Shown here piece after piece: positions 15,511-25,877 of a stretch of 64,000 bases of DNA. The DNA comes from Acidobacteriota bacterium (GTDB taxonomy: Bacteria > Acidobacteriota > Thermoanaerobaculia > Gp7-AA8). Under the pieces are notes generated by a model. It was given only the letters and a program-made list of their open reading frames with translations, searched no databases and was not told where the DNA came from. The translations under genes were made by a program, and so were the position numbers. Each line of letters starts with the position of its first letter. Positions within the stretch are counted from its first letter, which is position 1. The DNA lies in assembly GCA_019244185.1 (NCBI GenBank), contig JAFATB010000023.1, forward strand, positions 62,001-126,000, written 5' to 3'.

Positions 15511-15957
15511 ATGTTTCGAAAACTGATCGCTACCGTTCCCGACGGCGCCGTCGCCGTGCTCCGCGTCGTCCTCGGCATCGTGATGCTCGCTCACGGCCTG
15601 CAGAAGACCTTCGGCCTCTTCGGCGGCTACGGCTTCCAGGGGACGATGGGCTTCTTCACGCAGCAGATGCACATCCCGGCCGTCTTCGCGTTCCTGGCCA
15701 TCGCCGCGGAGTTCGCCGGTGGACTCGGACTGATCGTCGGTCTCCTCGGGCGCGTGGCCGCGTTCGGCGTGGCCGTGAACATGCTCGTGGCGATGATCCT
15801 CGTCCACCTGCCGGTCGGCTTCTTCATGAACTGGAACGGAAACCTCAAGGGCGAGGGCTACGAGTACCATCTGCTCGCCATCGCCATGGCCGTCGCCATC
15901 ATGCTGCGCGGCTCCGGCGCGGCGTCGATCGATCTCGCGCTGTCGCAGAAACGATGA
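15511..15957 (+). CDS. DoxX-family membrane protein
   Basis: 148 residues; ATG preceded by AAAGGAAG. Four hydrophobic helices are visible with the DoxX hallmarks VLRVVLGIVMLAHGLQKTFG, then a conserved AAEFAGGLGLIVGLLGRVAAFGVAVNMLVA block and the loop MNWNGNLKGEGYEYHLLAIAMA. DoxX-type proteins are linked to redox stress and thiol/quinone metabolism, but the reaction is not settled. Its stop overlaps the marR start (ATGA), so the two form an operon. Confidence 0.85.
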   Translation: MFRKLIATVPDGAVAVLRVVLGIVMLAHGLQKTFGLFGGYGFQGTMGFFTQQMHIPAVFAFLAIAAEFAGGLGLIVGLLGRVAAFGVAVNMLVAMILVHLPVGFFMNWNGNLKGEGYEYHLLAIAMAVAIMLRGSGAASIDLALSQKR

Positions 15958-16388
15958 CCAAACGAACCGTCGAAGAGCAGGCGTTTCTCAGCATCCTCCG
16001 GACCGCGGACTCTCTCGTCCGCGGTCTCGATGCGCTGCTCAAACCGCACGGGCTCACGACGACGCAGTACAACGTGCTGCGCATCCTGCGCGGGGCGGGG
16101 GAGGACGGCGCGACGTGCACCGCCATCGCCTCGCGCATGATCACCGCCGATCCCGACGTCACACGCCTGCTCGACCGCATGGAGAAGCGCGGCCTGCTCG
16201 TGCGGCGCCGCGACGATCGCGACCGCCGCGTGGTGCTGACCTCGATCACCGACGCGGGCCGCGCGATGCTCGAGGAGCTCGACGACGCGCTGATCGAGCT
16301 GCATCGCAACCAGCTGCGCGGCGTGCCGAAGACGCGGCTGCGCGAGTTGATCGCGGACCTCGACAAGATCCGCGGCGTCGAGTCGTAG
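15954..16388 (+). CDS. MarR-family transcriptional regulator
   Basis: 144 residues, ATG overlapping the doxX stop. A winged helix-turn-helix is evident: LTTTQYNVLRILRGAGEDGATCTAIASRM, recognition helix DVTRLLDRMEKRGLLVRRRD, and wing RDDRDRRVVLTSITDAGRAM. Flanking helices would dimerise. It most probably represses its own doxX operon through the AT-rich dyad at 15463-15486 and is relieved by a phenolic or oxidant ligand (family knowledge). It meets the convergent response-regulator gene with no gap. Confidence 0.88.
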   Translation: MTKRTVEEQAFLSILRTADSLVRGLDALLKPHGLTTTQYNVLRILRGAGEDGATCTAIASRMITADPDVTRLLDRMEKRGLLVRRRDDRDRRVVLTSITDAGRAMLEELDDALIELHRNQLRGVPKTRLRELIADLDKIRGVES

Positions 16389-17740
<1,352 letters not shown>

Positions 17741-17750
<10 letters not shown>

Positions 17751-18802
17751 TCCGCGTCTCCGAAGACGAGGCGGAAGGTCGTGCCCGCGGCGGACGTCGC
17801 GACGAGCTGCAGATCGCCGCCGTGGTCGAGCATGATCTTGCGCGAGATCGAAAGACCCAGTCCCATTCCCTCTCCCATTCTGCGCGTCGTGACGTACGGA
17901 TCGAAAATCCGCGCGCGCAGCGACTCGGGGATGCCGGCGCCGCTGTCGCTGACGTCGAGGGCGACCGGCGCATTCGCGCGCGCGATCGCGAACGTCACCG
18001 CGCCGCCGCCGTTCCCTTCGACGGCGCGCGCGCTGTTGGTACACAGGTTGACCAATACCTGGCGCAGCAGGTCGCCGTCGGCGCAGACGCGCGCGTCGCC
18101 GCCGGACCATTGCAGCGTGAGACCCGGCCACGCGTTGCCGAACGTCGCGCAGAACTCCTCGACGACCGCGCGCAGCGACAGCGGCCGCAGCACCGGCGTG
18201 CCGATCGCCGCGAACGACGCGAACCCGCGCGTGAACCGCGCCAGCCGCTCGAGCTCCTCGGCGATGCTCTCGCCGGCCGCGAGCACGTCGTTCTGCGGCG
18301 CGCCGCGGCGCACGCCGTCGCCGAGGCGCTCGAGCTCGAGGCGGGCGGCGGTGAGCGGACCTTTGATCTCGTGCGCCTGACGTCGCGCCGTTTCCTGCAG
18401 CGTCGCCACGCGATCGAGATACTCGCGCCGCTCGCGCGCCTGCGCTTTTCGCGCGCGCAGCGAGATCCACGTGGCCGCCACCGCGGCGCCGGCGACGAAG
18501 AGCGCGAGCAGCGTCAGCTCGAAGCGCTGCTGCATCTCCGCGCGATTGAGACGAATCACTTCGAGCCGCCGCAGCAGCAGGTTCGTGTTCTCGAAGCGGC
18601 GGCGATACGCATCGCGATGTTCGTCGTCGAACGCGCGCAGCCGCTTCTGATCGTTCAGCGATTGTTCGAGCGCCTCGCGCACCTCGGGGCGTAGCGCGAC
18701 GTCGAGCCAGAGTCCCGAAATCTGATGGACCAACAGCCAGAAGAGCAGCGTCGCGCCGGCGATGGCGACGAGCGTCGCGGCGAGAGACCGCGCGCGATTC
18801 AT
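17741..18802 (-). CDS. Membrane sensor histidine kinase
   Basis: 353 residues. Two hydrophobic helices (about 7-28 and 95-115) bracket a short periplasmic domain rich in Arg and Glu. The H-box is RRQAHEIKGPLTAARLELE, followed by the N-box (LVNLCTNSARAV), G1 (DSGAGI), F-box (FDPYVTTR) and G2 (GMGLGLSIS). The layout is that of NtrY/ZraS-like kinases paired with NtrC regulators. Its ATG overlaps the preceding gene's stop. The signal may come from the outer-membrane barrel or small secreted protein encoded upstream. Confidence 0.9.
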
Positions 18803-19380
18803 CGGAACGCCACCTCCGCGTTCCAGTGATACGCGCGGATCGGTTTCGCATCGAGCGTCGTGCCGATGAGCGCGGTGACGAGCGGCGAGCCGCCGCCGGG
18901 CGTGCCGAGGCCGCCGGACTTCGCGATCCATTGCCGCGCGTCTTCTCCTTCGGCGATGGAGAACGGCAGTACGGACAGCGTCACGCGCAGTGCGACGCGA
19001 TCGGCATTCGCGGCGAAGAGGCGCACGGGCACGCGCCACCATTTGTCGAGCGCGTCGCGCGAGGCGAGCCGCTGCCGTTCCTCTTTGCCGTCGAACTCGA
19101 TCCGCCGCACGAGCCACACTTCATCCCACAGGTCGAAGCGCACCTCGACACGCGCGGCGCCGCGTCGGTCGGACTCGCGCGCCTGCGCCGAGAGGAGGAA
19201 CGTCGTCGTGAGGCCGCTGGAGATCTGCTTCTTCACCTCGCGCTCGTCGAGGAGCGACGACGGCAGCGAGACGGCGACGGTGCGGCCCGGCTGCGCGACG
19301 AACGACGGCCGCGGCTGCGCGAACGCGAACGCGGGCAGCAGCAGCGCGACGAGCAGTGCGGAGACGCGCGTCGCCGTCAC
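18799..19380 (-). CDS. Small secreted protein, possibly DUF4390-like
   Basis: 193 residues. GTG at 19380 overlaps the barrel gene's stop (GTGA). A signal peptide (LLVALLLPAFAFAQ) precedes a beta-rich domain: LTTTFLLSAQARE, ARVEVRFDLWDEVWLVRRIEFDG, then DKWWRVPVRLFA and a closing HWNAEVAF. DUF4390 proteins of similar size and layout precede NtrYX-type two-component genes in betaproteobacteria, so a related role is plausible; identity at family level is not proven here. It may relay the signal from barrel to sensor. Confidence 0.6.
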   Translation of the reverse strand: MTATRVSALLVALLLPAFAFAQPRPSFVAQPGRTVAVSLPSSLLDEREVKKQISSGLTTTFLLSAQARESDRRGAARVEVRFDLWDEVWLVRRIEFDGKEERQRLASRDALDKWWRVPVRLFAANADRVALRVTLSVLPFSIAEGEDARQWIAKSGGLGTPGGGSPLVTALIGTTLDAKPIRAYHWNAEVAFR

Positions 19381-20672
19381 TTCCACGTGTACCCCAGCCC
19401 CAGGCGCAGCGTGCCCCAGACGTTGCGGCGCACCCACGCCGCGGAGAGGCGCATGCCTTCGTCGCTGTTGAGATCGACGAAGCGCTGGCCCTCGCGGTCG
19501 TAGTCGCCCTGCCGCGCGACGTACTGCGCGTCGAGCTCGACGCGCGAGTCGCCGGCTTCTTTCGCCGCGTCGGGACGCAGGTTGTACGACCAGCCGCCGC
19601 CGATGAGGGCGTAGAGCGGCTGCGCGCGGATGACCTGCGGTGTGAGGAGCTGGTTCGCGCGCTCCTCGGTGTTCGTCCAGCCGGCCTGCAGCGTCGCGGA
19701 GACTGAGTCGCGGTCGGAGAGCTCGAAGTAGCGCGCGGCGATTGCGTCGACGCCGTAGCTGTTGAAGTGGTCGGCGTACGCATCGACGCGATCCGTGCCC
19801 GGGATCATGATGAAGCGCGAATACGAGGCGAGGTCGCGCGACGACCATTGCGGCGCGATGCGCACGAACGTGCCGCGCGTCGGGACGAACGGCTGGTTCG
19901 TCGTGTTGTACGCCCACGCGAACGACACGATCCGCTCGCCGTCCTGCAGCGTGTACGGGGCGTCGTTGATGAACGTCGTACTGCGGCTGAAACGCGTCTC
20001 CTCGTAGTCGAGCGTCAGCGTGTGCTTCGGCGTGAGCGGAATGCCGACGACCACCTGCGGCGACAGCGTCGGATTGCGCGCCGGCTCGACGGGCCAGCGG
20101 AGATTCACCGTGGCAAACGCGCGCGTGCCGAAGAGGTCGTACTGCGTGTAGCCGATGGCCGGGGCGCTGTAGTCGGTGGTGAACTCCTGCCGGTCGCGCC
20201 GGCTGGTGATTCCGATGTGCGCCACGCCGCGGCGGCCAATGAACTTGCGGTAGCCGATCGCGGCGTCGCTGGTGTCGGCGCCGAGGGAGCCGGCGTAGTC
20301 GACGGCGGTCCGGCGCTGCTCGTCGTTGAGGATCGGACGCGCGTCGATGAAGTAGAAAAACGGCTTCGTCTCCGCGACGGTGATGACGAGCACGTGCCGC
20401 CCGCGATCGGAGCCTTTCTCCAAGGCGAAGTCCGCCGAGAGCAGATACGGCAGGCGATTGAGGCGCAGCGACGCCGCGCGCAGCTCATCCTCGGTGTACT
20501 CGGCGCCGGCGCGCAGCAGCGACTCCGAGACGATCAGATCCGCCGACACGCGATGCGCGTTGCGCACTTCGATGCGCTCGATGAAGAAGCGCGCGGGCGC
20601 CGCGTCCTGCGCCTGCAGCGGCGCGGCGACGACGGCGGCCAGAGCGAGAGCGATGAGAAACGTACGAGTCAT
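19377..20672 (-). CDS. Outer-membrane beta-barrel protein with POTRA-like domain (BamA/Omp85-like)
   Basis: 431 residues from the ATG at 20672; a longer frame upstream has no coding character. A signal peptide (TFLIALALAAVVAAPLQAQ) is followed by one POTRA-like unit: FFIERIEVRNAHRVSADLIVSESLLRAGAEYTEDELRAASLRLNRLPYLLSADFAL. From about residue 130 the sequence alternates as in a barrel (TKPFFYFIDARP, RRGVAHIGITSRRDRQEF, HTLTLDYEETRFS) and ends LRLGLGYTWK, with lysine instead of the usual terminal aromatic residue. It is much shorter than BamA (about 800), so one POTRA and a smaller barrel are likely. First gene of the operon with the two-component system. Confidence 0.75.
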   Translation of the reverse strand: MTRTFLIALALAAVVAAPLQAQDAAPARFFIERIEVRNAHRVSADLIVSESLLRAGAEYTEDELRAASLRLNRLPYLLSADFALEKGSDRGRHVLVITVAETKPFFYFIDARPILNDEQRRTAVDYAGSLGADTSDAAIGYRKFIGRRGVAHIGITSRRDRQEFTTDYSAPAIGYTQYDLFGTRAFATVNLRWPVEPARNPTLSPQVVVGIPLTPKHTLTLDYEETRFSRSTTFINDAPYTLQDGERIVSFAWAYNTTNQPFVPTRGTFVRIAPQWSSRDLASYSRFIMIPGTDRVDAYADHFNSYGVDAIAARYFELSDRDSVSATLQAGWTNTEERANQLLTPQVIRAQPLYALIGGGWSYNLRPDAAKEAGDSRVELDAQYVARQGDYDREGQRFVDLNSDEGMRLSAAWVRRNVWGTLRLGLGYTWK

Positions 20673-20900
20673 GGAAGCGCTCGTAAGGCGGGCCGGATGC
20701 CATCCGTTCCGCGGCGGGCGATGTTGGTCAAGTCGTTTACTACTCGGGAGTTCGCCGCCGCGGGCGGTCTCCGGCACGCGCGGCAGTGTATGCGAAACCG
20801 GACAGCGCCTGTCGGTTCGACCGGACGGCCACACCGGCATCACGCTGAAGAGCAGCACCGCGCTGCCGGCCGCGAACGGCAGCATCGCCACGAGGTTCCT
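20673..20900. other. 228-base gap before the barrel operon
   Basis: No gene recognised. It should contain the operon promoter, yet no convincing -35/-10 or -24/-12 element was found on the minus strand. A relatively AT-rich patch lies at 20728-20748. Confidence 0.3.
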
Positions 20901-21674
20901 TCAACCGATGCGCACGCTCAGCATCGACACCGAGCCGCCGTCGACGCCTTCGACGGGAAACGTGACCGCGTCACCTTCGCGCTGCAGCGCCGCGACGTAG
21001 AGCAGCGGCAGGTAGTGATCGGGCGTCGGCGCGGCGAGCTGCGCGTCGCGGCCGAGCTCCTCGTAGTCGATCAGCGGATCGTGATGTCCGCGCAGCAGCA
21101 ACTCGCGCGCGAGCGTCTCGAAGCGCACCGCCCAGTCGAACGGCTCCGGATGATGCCGCCCCCACGCGTACGTATGCAGGTTGTGCACGAGGTTCCCGCT
21201 GCCGATGACGAGCACCTCTTCGTCGCGCAGCGGCGCGAGTCGTTTCGCGAGGTCGTAGTGAAAGCGCGGCGGCTGCGTCTCGTCGATGCTCAGCTGCACG
21301 ACCGGGATGTCGGCGTCCGGATAGACATGCACGAGCACGGACCACGTACCGTGATCGAGTCCCCATCGCGTGTCGAGTCCGGCGTCCACCGGCGCGAGCA
21401 GCGACTGCACGCGCGCGGCGAGCTCGGGATCGCCCGGCGCGGGGTACTGCACCTCGTACAGCGGACGCGGGAAGCCGCCGAAGTCGTGGATCGTGCGCGG
21501 GCGATCCATCGCCGTCACCAGCGTGGCCGGGAGATACCAGTGCGCCGAGACGGCGAGGATCGCGCGCGGGCGCGGGAGCTCGCGTCCCATCCGCGCCCAC
21601 GTCTCCGTGTACGCGTTGCGCTCGAGCGCGTTCATCGGATTGCCATGGCCGAAGAAGACGACGGGCATTGCCAT
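20901..21674 (-). CDS. DODA-type aromatic-ring extradiol dioxygenase (YgiD-like)
   Basis: 257 residues. Matches the class III extradiol dioxygenase family of 4,5-DOPA dioxygenase: FFGHGNPMNAL with the first metal histidine, ILAVSAHWYLPATLVT with the second, WGLDHGTWSVLVHVYPDADIPVVQLSID, IGSGNLVHNLHTY, and C-terminal TPDHYLPLLYVAAL. Zinc or iron ligation by these histidines supports ring opening of catechols. It sits 24 bases downstream of the yceI gene on the same strand; TAGACT eight bases before the ATG could give a separate transcript. Confidence 0.88.
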   Translation of the reverse strand: MAMPVVFFGHGNPMNALERNAYTETWARMGRELPRPRAILAVSAHWYLPATLVTAMDRPRTIHDFGGFPRPLYEVQYPAPGDPELAARVQSLLAPVDAGLDTRWGLDHGTWSVLVHVYPDADIPVVQLSIDETQPPRFHYDLAKRLAPLRDEEVLVIGSGNLVHNLHTYAWGRHHPEPFDWAVRFETLARELLLRGHHDPLIDYEELGRDAQLAAPTPDHYLPLLYVAALQREGDAVTFPVEGVDGGSVSMLSVRIG

Positions 21675-21682
21675 GGCGAGAG

Positions 21683-21688
21683 AGTCTA
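21683..21688 (-). promoter_or_regulatory. -10-like TAGACT before the dioxygenase gene
   Basis: On the minus strand TAGACT ends eight bases before the ATG at 21674, between yceI and the dioxygenase gene. Confidence 0.35.
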
Positions 21689-21698
21689 CGCCCGCGCG

Positions 21699-22256
21699 CT
21701 ACGCGGTCACGGGCACCTGCTTCACCGCCTGCACCTCGACCTCGATGCGCACTTCGTTCGCGACGAGCACGCCGCCCGTCTCCAGCGCCTGATTCCACTT
21801 GAGGCCCCACTCGCGGCGATCGATGCGCGCCGACGCGCGCGAGCCGGCGCGCGTGCCGCCCCACGGATCCTTCCCCGTGCCCTCGTACACGCAGTCGAGC
21901 GTCACTTCCATCGTCGTGCCGCGGATCGTGAGATCGCCGATGACGCGGAAGCGATCGCCTTCCTGCTTCGCCGCGCCTTCGACGCGCTTGCTGACGAACG
22001 TCAGCGTCGGATGTTTCTCGACGTCGAGGAAGTCGGCGGAGCGCAAATGCGCGTCGCGATCGGGGCTGCCGGTGTCGATGCTGTTCGCCGTGAGCTCGAC
22101 GTTCACGCGCGAGTTGTCGGGATTGCTCTCGTCCACTTCGATCGTCCCCTTCACGTCCTTGAAGCGGCCGCGAACGGTGGTGAACATCATGTGTTTGACT
22201 GCGAACTCGACGCTCGAATGCGCCGGGTCGATCTGCCACGTGGTGGTGTCTGCCAT
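21699..22256 (-). CDS. YceI-family lipid-binding protein
   Basis: 185 residues from the ATG at 22256, preceded by GAGGAGA; the longer frame to 22301 lacks a site. YceI features: TWQIDPAHSSVEFAVKHMMFTTVRGRFKDVKGTIEVDE, then HLRSADFLDVEKHPTLTFVS and the final VEVQAVK. The fold is a lipocalin-like barrel that binds polyisoprenoids. There is no signal peptide here, so this member would be cytoplasmic. It is probably co-transcribed with the dioxygenase gene and faces the GMC oxidoreductase. Confidence 0.9.
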   Translation of the reverse strand: MADTTTWQIDPAHSSVEFAVKHMMFTTVRGRFKDVKGTIEVDESNPDNSRVNVELTANSIDTGSPDRDAHLRSADFLDVEKHPTLTFVSKRVEGAAKQEGDRFRVIGDLTIRGTTMEVTLDCVYEGTGKDPWGGTRAGSRASARIDRREWGLKWNQALETGGVLVANEVRIEVEVQAVKQVPVTA

Positions 22257-22300
22257 GGGGTGATTCTCCTCGTGCGCAACGGCTGCAATGAACGTGCGCA

Positions 22301-22336
22301 TGGATATTTAGAATTCAATCCATATTGAAGTATGAT
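22301..22336. promoter_or_regulatory. AT-rich divergent promoter region of yceI and GMC genes
   Basis: An AT-rich island holds the inverted repeat TTCAAT-N4-ATTGAA (22314-22329). TATGAT (22331-22336) ends six bases before the GTG start at 22343, giving leaderless spacing for the GMC gene. The dyad could bind a regulator serving both directions. Confidence 0.5.
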
Positions 22337-22342
22337 CGCCAC

Positions 22343-24235
22343 GTGGCCGAGTTCGATTACGTCGTGGTCGGATCGGGCGCCGGCGGCGGCACCGTCGCGG
22401 CGCGTCTCGCGGAGAACGGCTTCACCGTGCTGCTGCTCGAGGCCGGCGGCGATCCGTTGCAGATGCGCGGCACCGGTCCGGCCGCGGAACCGCCGGGGCA
22501 GAACCGCCTGCCCGACGATTACCTCGTGCCCGTCTTCCACGCGAACGCCGTCGAGAACGAGGCCATGCGCTGGGACTTTTTCGTGCGCCACTATCGCGAC
22601 GACGCGCTGCAACAGCGCGACGACAAATACCGCGCGACCTACAACGGCCAGCCCGTCGACGGCGTCCTCTATCCGCGCGCCGGCTGTCTCGGCGGCTGCA
22701 CCTCGCACAACGCGCTCATCACCGTCTACCCGCACAATCAGAACTGGGACGAGATCGCCGCGCTCACCGGCGACGCGTCGTGGTCCGCGGACAACATGCG
22801 CACGTACTGGCAGCGCCTCGAGAACTGCCACCATCGTCCCGGCTGGCGCTTCCTCGAGAAGCTGACGCGCTGGAATCCGACGCGCCACGGCTTCGGCGGC
22901 TGGCTGCATACCGAGGCCGCGATTCCGAAGGCGGCGTTGGACGACGGCAGCCTCAAGACGTTCATCATCGATACGGTCGCCGCGTGCACGCGCGAGCTCG
23001 GCAACTCGCTCGTCGAACGCATCCGCTGGTTCCTCCTCGGCCACGGCGATCCGAACGACTGGCGCCTCGTGCGCGAGAACGCGGTCGGCCTGCGCTACCC
23101 GCCGCTGGCCACACATCGTCACGTGCGCAACGGCACGCGCGAGCGCGTGCTCGCCGTCGCGAAACAACATCCGTCGCAGCTCACGATCGAGCTCAACGCG
23201 CTCGCGACGCGCGTGCTGTTCGACGACGCGAACCGCGCCATCGGCGTCGAGTACCGCAAAGGCGCGCGGCTGTATCGCGCGCACGCGCAGCCGAGCGGCG
23301 AAGAAGGACAGCTCAAAAAAGTCTTCGTGAAACGCGAGGTGATTCTCGCCGGCGGCGCGTTCAACACGCCGCAGCTGCTCATGCTCTCCGGCATCGGTCC
23401 GCGCGACGAGCTCGAGACACACGGCATCGACGTGCGCGTCGAACTGCCCGGCGTCGGCGCGAATCTGCAGGACCGCTATGAGGTCGGCATCGTCAACCGG
23501 ATGAACTTCAAGTCGTGGTGGATCCTCGACGACGCGCGGTTCGCCGCCGGCGACAAGCCGTACAAACAGTGGAAGAAACGGCGCAAAGGCGTGTACACGA
23601 CGAACGGTGCGGTCGCCGCGGTCATCCGCCGCTCGCTGCCCGAGCGTCCCGTGCCCGACCTCTTCGTCTTCGCGCTCCTCGGCAAGTTCTACGGCTACTT
23701 CCCCGGCTACTCCGCGCTCTTTCCGAAGTACCGCAACTATCTGACGTGGTGCATTCTCAAGGCGCACACGCGCAATTCCGCGGGACGGGTGCGCCTGCGC
23801 TCGACCGATCCGCGCGACACGCCGCTGATCGACTTCTCGTATTTCGCGGAAGGAAACGATCGCGCCGAGGAGGACTTGCGGTCGGTCGTGGCGGGCATCC
23901 GCTTCGTACGCGAGCTCACGCGGCCGCTGCGCGAGCGCGGCCTGATCGAGGAAGAGGAGCGTCCCGGCGAGGCACTGCAATCGGACGAGGCGTTGAGCGA
24001 TTACGTCCGTTACAACGCGTGGGGACACCACGCGTCGTGCACGTGCCCGATCGGCGACCGCGCGAACGGCGGCGTCGTCAACGGCGACTTCGAAGTGCAC
24101 GGCACGCGCAACCTGCGCATCGTCGACGCGTCGGTCTTCCCGAAAATCCCCGGCTTCTTCATCGTGAGCTCGGTCTACACGATCGCGGAGAAGGCGGCGG
24201 ATGTGATTGCGCGCGCGGCGCGGTCAGAGCCCTGA
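22343..24235 (+). CDS. GMC-family FAD-dependent oxidoreductase
   Basis: 630 residues from the GTG at 22343; a TTG at 22325 would add six residues but falls in the promoter. FAD-binding begins at once: FDYVVVGSGAGGGTVAARLAENG. The first GMC signature is seen as PRAGCLGGCTSHNALI and the second as GGAFNTPQLLMLSGIGP. The C-terminal active-site pair is in YNAWGHHASCTCPIGD, followed by LRIVDASVFPKIPGFF. GMC enzymes oxidise alcohols or sugars; the length and cysteine-rich motif resemble glucose-methanol-choline enzymes of unknown substrate. The 3' end overlaps the convergent wzt-like gene by 12 bases. Confidence 0.88.
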   Translation: MAEFDYVVVGSGAGGGTVAARLAENGFTVLLLEAGGDPLQMRGTGPAAEPPGQNRLPDDYLVPVFHANAVENEAMRWDFFVRHYRDDALQQRDDKYRATYNGQPVDGVLYPRAGCLGGCTSHNALITVYPHNQNWDEIAALTGDASWSADNMRTYWQRLENCHHRPGWRFLEKLTRWNPTRHGFGGWLHTEAAIPKAALDDGSLKTFIIDTVAACTRELGNSLVERIRWFLLGHGDPNDWRLVRENAVGLRYPPLATHRHVRNGTRERVLAVAKQHPSQLTIELNALATRVLFDDANRAIGVEYRKGARLYRAHAQPSGEEGQLKKVFVKREVILAGGAFNTPQLLMLSGIGPRDELETHGIDVRVELPGVGANLQDRYEVGIVNRMNFKSWWILDDARFAAGDKPYKQWKKRRKGVYTTNGAVAAVIRRSLPERPVPDLFVFALLGKFYGYFPGYSALFPKYRNYLTWCILKAHTRNSAGRVRLRSTDPRDTPLIDFSYFAEGNDRAEEDLRSVVAGIRFVRELTRPLRERGLIEEEERPGEALQSDEALSDYVRYNAWGHHASCTCPIGDRANGGVVNGDFEVHGTRNLRIVDASVFPKIPGFFIVSSVYTIAEKAADVIARAARSEP

Positions 24236-24970
24236 AGCGGTGCGCGCGCGATACCGCGCGATGACGTCCGCCGCCGGCCCGTCCGCCACCACCCGCGCTT
24301 CCTCGACCCAGATCACGCGCGAGCAGAGGCTGGCCACGACGTCGAGCTCGTGCGAGACGACGACGACGGTGGCGCCGTTCGTGACGAACCGTTCGATGCG
24401 CGCCTGGCACTGACGGCGGAACGAGGCGTCGCCGACGGCGAGGATCTCGTCGAGCAGGATCGTGTCCGCTTCGATGGCGGTGGCGACGGCGAAGGCGAGC
24501 CGCGCGACCATGCCGGTCGAGTACGTGCGCAACGGCGCATCGATCGACGCGGCGATGCCGGAGAAGGCGATGATGTCGTCGGCGCGCGCGCGCATGTAGG
24601 CGCGGGAGCAGCCGAGGAGCGCGCCGTTGAAGAAAATGTTCTCGCGGCCGGAGAGCTCGGCCTCGAAGCCGGTGCCGAGCTCCATCACCGGCGCCACCGT
24701 GCCGCGGCTGAGCGCGGTGCCGAGGGACGGCGGGATGATGCCCGCGGCGACGCGCAGCAGCGTCGACTTGCCGGCGCCGTTCGGGCCGATGATGCCGACC
24801 GCCTCGCCGTGAGGAATGGCCAGCGTCACGTCGCGCAGTCCGTAGCGGAACTCCGACTTGCGATGCGCGGCGAAGCCGCTCACGAGCGCGGCCTTGAAGC
24901 TGTGGATCTTCGCCGCGCGATAGCGCACGCTCACGTTCTCGAGCTCGATCGCGTTGTCGGCGGCGTTCAT
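24224..24970 (-). CDS. Polysaccharide ABC exporter ATPase (Wzt/KpsT type)
   Basis: 248 residues. Walker A GPNGAGKST, signature-region YSTGMVARLAFAVATAIEAD and Walker B TILLDEILAVGDASFRRQC identify the polysaccharide/polyol exporter ATPase family. The IENVSVRY-like opening and the YGLRDVTLAIPHGEAVGIIG context also fit. There is no C-terminal carbohydrate-binding extension, so export is of the type not requiring a terminal cap recognised by Wzt. It follows the permease gene with a 2-base gap. Confidence 0.9.
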   Translation of the reverse strand: MNAADNAIELENVSVRYRAAKIHSFKAALVSGFAAHRKSEFRYGLRDVTLAIPHGEAVGIIGPNGAGKSTLLRVAAGIIPPSLGTALSRGTVAPVMELGTGFEAELSGRENIFFNGALLGCSRAYMRARADDIIAFSGIAASIDAPLRTYSTGMVARLAFAVATAIEADTILLDEILAVGDASFRRQCQARIERFVTNGATVVVVSHELDVVASLCSRVIWVEEARVVADGPAADVIARYRARTASGL

Positions 24971-24972
24971 GA

Positions 24973-25821
24973 TCAGAGGTGCGCGTGGAAGCGCGGCGCC
25001 ATGTGGCGGAAGATCATCCAGCCGATGCAGACGGCGCCGAGCGAGATCACGATGCTGACGCCGAGCGTCTCCGGCGTCGGCAGGATGCCGTAGTAAATCG
25101 GATCGCGAACGATCTCCACGATGTAGACCAGCGGATTGAGCTTGATCAGCCACCGGAAGCGGTCGGGGATGATCGAGATCGGGTAAATGATCGGCGTCAG
25201 ATAGAGGAGCGCCGGCATGCCCGCCTGCACCATCTCGCGCACGTCGCCGAAGAAGATCGACGCGGCGGTGAGCGCGAGCGCGGTGCCGAAGGTGAAGAGG
25301 CCGACGAGCAGAAGACTGATCGGCAGGAACCAGAGCGTCGCGTGCAGCGGCGCGCCGACGACGAGCATGATCGCGAAGAGCACGAGCAGCGAGAGCCCAA
25401 CGTTGACGAGGCCCGAGATCGCGATCGAGAGCGTGAAGATCGACTGCGGCACGCGGACGCGTTTCATCAGCGGACCGTTCCAGGCCACGCTGGCCATGGC
25501 GTTGACCGTCGTCTGCGCGAAGAAGTTCCACGCCACGTACGCGGAGAGAAAGTACGTCTCGTAGTGTGGCGCGCGCTCGCGGAACATGGTCGCAAAGACG
25601 ACCGTGAAGATGAGCATCAGCAGCAGCGGATGCAGCATCGTCCACAGAAACCCGAGCACCGAGCGTTTGTAGCGGACGGTGAGGTCGCGGTGCACGAGCT
25701 CGTAGAGGAGGCCCGCGTGCGCGCGCAGGTCGCGCAGCTCGCTCGTCCACCGCAGCGGCTCGCCGGCGACGGTGCGGCGCACGAGGGCATGGCTCGCGCC
25801 GAAGGACGATGCGGTGGACAC
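24973..25821 (-). CDS. Polysaccharide ABC exporter permease (Wzm type)
   Basis: 282 residues, GTG start. Six hydrophobic segments with family motifs: YELVHRDLTVRYKRSVLGFLWTMLHPLLLMLIFTVVF near the N-terminus and SIFFGDVREMVQAGMPALLYLTPIIYPISIIPD before the last helices. It forms the membrane channel with the ATPase encoded next and moves undecaprenyl-linked glycan across the inner membrane. It is divergent from the two-domain glycosyltransferase. Confidence 0.9.
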   Translation of the reverse strand: MSTASSFGASHALVRRTVAGEPLRWTSELRDLRAHAGLLYELVHRDLTVRYKRSVLGFLWTMLHPLLLMLIFTVVFATMFRERAPHYETYFLSAYVAWNFFAQTTVNAMASVAWNGPLMKRVRVPQSIFTLSIAISGLVNVGLSLLVLFAIMLVVGAPLHATLWFLPISLLLVGLFTFGTALALTAASIFFGDVREMVQAGMPALLYLTPIIYPISIIPDRFRWLIKLNPLVYIVEIVRDPIYYGILPTPETLGVSIVISLGAVCIGWMIFRHMAPRFHAHL

Positions 25822-25864
25822 GGCGCACCTTGTACGCGAGCAGCGGGGGGCGAAGCAAGCCTTC

Positions 25865-25870
25865 TACAAT
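25865..25870 (+). promoter_or_regulatory. -10-like TACAAT, leaderless spacing
   Basis: TACAAT (5 of 6 to consensus) ends seven bases before the GTG at 25878. Confidence 0.5.
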
Positions 25871-25877
25871 CCGCGGA

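Noticed and set aside
19767-22328. An 853-codon plus-strand open frame across the barrel, dioxygenase and yceI genes
   Set aside because: It crosses three well-supported genes on the other strand and has shadow-type Arg-rich composition.
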